Shown piece after piece: positions 61,501-64,000 of a stretch of DNA of 64,000 bases. The position numbers and the translations under genes were made by a program. This stretch comes from Solen grandis. Taxonomy: Eukaryota; Mollusca; Bivalvia; Adapedonta; Solenidae. Under the pieces are notes generated by a model. That model was given only the letters and a program-made list of their open reading frames with translations, was not told the origin of the DNA and made no database searches. The stretch covers positions 40,496,346 to 40,560,345 of the forward strand of contig CM037792.1 of NCBI GenBank assembly GCA_021229015.1. Direction: 5' to 3'. Numbering within the stretch: the stretch's first letter is position 1; each line of letters begins with the position of its first letter.

Positions 61501-62640
61501 AAGCCCTTTCCGAAAAACTGAATATCTGCCATGATTGTTGACGGATCACTTGAAATTTTCAGGACTTTTGCACATCGTAGGCTACGGCCTTCGTGCAAAT
61601 TTCAACTTAAAACATCAACTTGCCGATTTATATGAATTTTTTAATAATTTCTGCTTAATATGCATGACGTTTATAATCACGTGACCAAACAAGTATTCCT
61701 TGCAGTATACATCACTTCACTTTTCAGTGTGTTAATCCTGAAGAAATCATGATTTTTGACTCAAAGTTCATGAAACTACAGCGTTTCAATTTCGTTAAAA
61801 GTACACTTTTCGCCTTTCTGTCATAACTCAACCAATTCAACCCCGATCTTCAAAAACTAAATATCACCTGAAAGGTCTTTCAAATCACTACAGATTTTGT
61901 CCACAGTGTCTAGGTAGAATCTTTTTCGTTTTTGAGATACACCTTGCCGAATAAAAACACCAACAACTGACATATGACCTTGACCTTTACGATTTTCCGG
62001 AAACGGAAGTGACTGAAGTAAATGAGATGCTATGTTGCACATTCAGTGAAAATTGTATGCAAATCGGTCAAAAGATAAGGCATGTAGTGCTAAAAAACCC
62101 TACATTTTGGATTAAAAGTTTGTTAACGCGTCATGACGTCATTTTACGTCATACGACGTCAGTCTTTTCAGAGCTGTAAGAAATTGATAAGACACATGTT
62201 CTGTCCAAATTTGAAGTTTCTAGCTTATCTGAGTGCTTCGTAATACTTAAATAAATTTTCAGGTCCAAAGTTCGAAACTTGGTTCAGCCATAGATCCTTG
62301 GTCTTTTTGAATGTTGCAAAATGTATATAATCCTGCACAACAAAGTCCCAATCCATACATTCTGTGAAAAAATCAAGTCAATTGGTTAAGAAATGACGGC
62401 TGTAGAGCGCGAACACTATTTTTCACTATGACGTCATGTGACGTCATAGGGTGCTGAAGATGCTTTTGTTCAAAAGCAAATCGTTTTTTCATAACTCTGA
62501 AATTTTCATTATTCTGAACAACTGGCATCATGTCGAAATCATTGTCCTAAAATGAAAATTAAGAAGTATGCTTATGACGTCACATGACGTCATATGACAT
62601 CATGACTCAAAATATTTGTAGAAATTAAAAATTTTTTTCT
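61501..62640. repeat. Probable interspersed repeat rich in TGACGTCA-like palindromes
   Basis: No coding signal. Repeated CRE-like palindromic sites (ATGACGTCAT, TGACGTCACATGACGTCA, TACGTCATACGACGTCA) occur in several clusters between 62130 and 62610, with phrases reused nearby. A repeat family is likely but not recognised. Confidence 0.45.
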
Positions 62641-63946
62641 TTCTTCTCATCCCGAAATTTTTTCCCCAAAATGAAATTTTGGCCATGTTTCAATTTATTT
62701 CACCCAAAAATTTTTTTGAATTTTTTACTAAGGGAAATTTTTTTAAAAAATCCACTTAAAAATTTGAAAAAACCCCTAAAAACGTGTGACCCGGGAAAAA
62801 CCCTTTTTCCACTTTTTTGGATTTGGGCTATGGGGGGGTGAAAAAGAAAAAAAATTTCACTATAAAAAGCCTAAAAAACAGTCCTAAATTTGAAAAAAAA
62901 AAAAAAATTTTTTAAAAAAAAGAAAAAATTTAAAATAAAAAAAAAAAAAAACCCCAAAACTTTTGTTTTGGAGAAAAAAATAAAATAAAAAAAATTTTTT
63001 TACAAAAAATTTTTAAAAAAAAACCCCCTAGGGTTTTTTTTAAAAAACAACAAAGGTCCTGGAAAAAATTAAACAAAAAACCCAATCTTTCCCCCCAAAA
63101 CATTTTCCCCGGCCTTTCCTGCCCAAAAAACCCCAAACCCCCCCTTTTTCCTTCAAAGCAATTTTTTCCCAAAAAAACCCAAAAAATTTTCCCTTTTTTC
63201 AATCCTAAAATTTTCATTTTTGCCTTTAACGGATTCTCAAAATTTTTTAAAAATAAATTGGGGTTTTTAAAATTTTTTTAAAAAATTGTTTTTAAAAACG
63301 TTATTTAATTAAAAAAACAATTTTTTTTATAAATTTTTATTTCTGTTTTAAAAAAAATTTTTTTCAAAAAAAAACAACCTTTCAAATTTTTAAAAAATTT
63401 TTTTTTTTCATAAAATTTCCAATTAACCCCCTTTAAAAACTAAATTCATGAAAATTTTTTTCCCCCGTTTGTCCCCAATCAAAATCCGTTTTTAAACCCC
63501 AAAAAAAACCCCACGAATTTCCCCTTTCCCCTTTTGAAATTTTGAAAGGGAATCCCGAAAAATAAATTTCACCAAAAAATTGGCAAAACCCGGCAAAAAA
63601 CCGGGGAAAAAATAATTTTTGGGTTTTTGTTAAAACCCCATTTTTAAAAGCCAGTAGTTTTTAGGTTTAAAAAAACCTTTTTTAAAATTTGTTTAGTTCT
63701 GAGGCTTTATCTTTAAAAAAATTTTTAAGTTAAATTTAAGGTCTGCTTTTTTTAATGTTAAAATTCCGCCCAAAAATTTAAAAATTTAAATTGTTAAAAT
63801 TTTTTTAAGGGAAAAATATTTTTTTTTCTTCTTTCGTATAGGGCAAGGTTTTTAAAAGCTTTTTTTTAATTTTTTTTTTTTACCCGGGAAAGGCTAGTCA
63901 AAATTTTTCCAAAAAAAAATTTTTAAAATCTTTGCTCAAACTCTGA

Positions 63947-64000
<54 letters not shown>
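62641..64000. other. Low-quality, homopolymer-inflated sequence ending in poly-T
   Basis: Long A, T, C and G runs of irregular length (for example repeated AAAAAATTTTTT, CCCC, GGGG) with almost no mixed-base words, then an unbroken T run from about 63951 to 64000. Composition changes abruptly from the preceding 1.1 kb. I read this as unpolished consensus or contig-end artefact rather than biology; the frame at 62930-63217 is not a gene. Confidence 0.7.

Noticed and set aside
62930..63217. 95-codon minus-strand open frame rich in K, F and G
   Set aside because: Falls entirely in homopolymer-rich low-quality sequence; the composition reflects poly-A/T/C runs.

Overview
The window is AT-rich, intron-rich animal DNA, most likely from a bivalve mollusc. 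The basis is its interspersed repeats: two copies of a repeat opening with an 'ACAAGAGGGCC' head and 'GCTCACCTGA' motif, a foldback MITE, and tRNA-derived SINEs, all of a kind I associate with bivalves. The species call is inference. Two runs of exactly 100 N (11301-11400 and 61401-61500) are scaffold gaps. The sequence also carries signs of uneven consensus quality, and the last 1.4 kb looks like unpolished read.

Layout. (1) 1-1790: the 3' end of a Ty3/gypsy-type retrotransposon, with an open integrase region, polypurine tract and 230-bp 3' LTR. (2) About 2129-10460, minus strand: four exons of an ENOX-type gene (RRM protein), joined in perfect phase. Its introns hold a 31-bp minisatellite of about 48 copies and a second, error-ridden copy of one exon plus that minisatellite. 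(3) 9109-11675: two bivalve-type repeats, a gap and a MITE. (4) 11823-60331, plus strand: one very large gene made of 22 tandem copies of an extracellular-looking, cysteine-rich module. (5) 60332-64000: no recognised gene; a gap, a CRE-palindrome-rich repeat-like stretch, then homopolymer-rich low-quality sequence ending in poly-T.

The array is the main find. Each unit of about 195 residues is encoded by exons A ('DFSxxxW...C...NGW'), B ('DCP...C...CTxIECC...IDxC...IE...SLLDYxWG'), C (short, 'xLxGVxRL') and D ('YxIxDL...ICF...C...LPKPxC'). Exon phases are fixed (A 1-1, B 1-1, C 1-2, D 2-1), so a whole unit is a symmetrical phase 1-1 cassette. The B/C intron, which splits the glycine codon of the W-G motif, is present in 9 units and absent in 13. 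About 75 exons give roughly 4,200 residues, and both ends of the protein lie outside what I can see. There are normally ten conserved cysteines per unit (1 in A, 6 in B, 3 in D) and recurrent N-glycosylation sequons. I do not recognise it as a named family. Ten exons carry apparent one-base frameshifts, several at homopolymers, and units 3-4 show real-looking decay. It is therefore open whether the gene is fully functional or the consensus is flawed.
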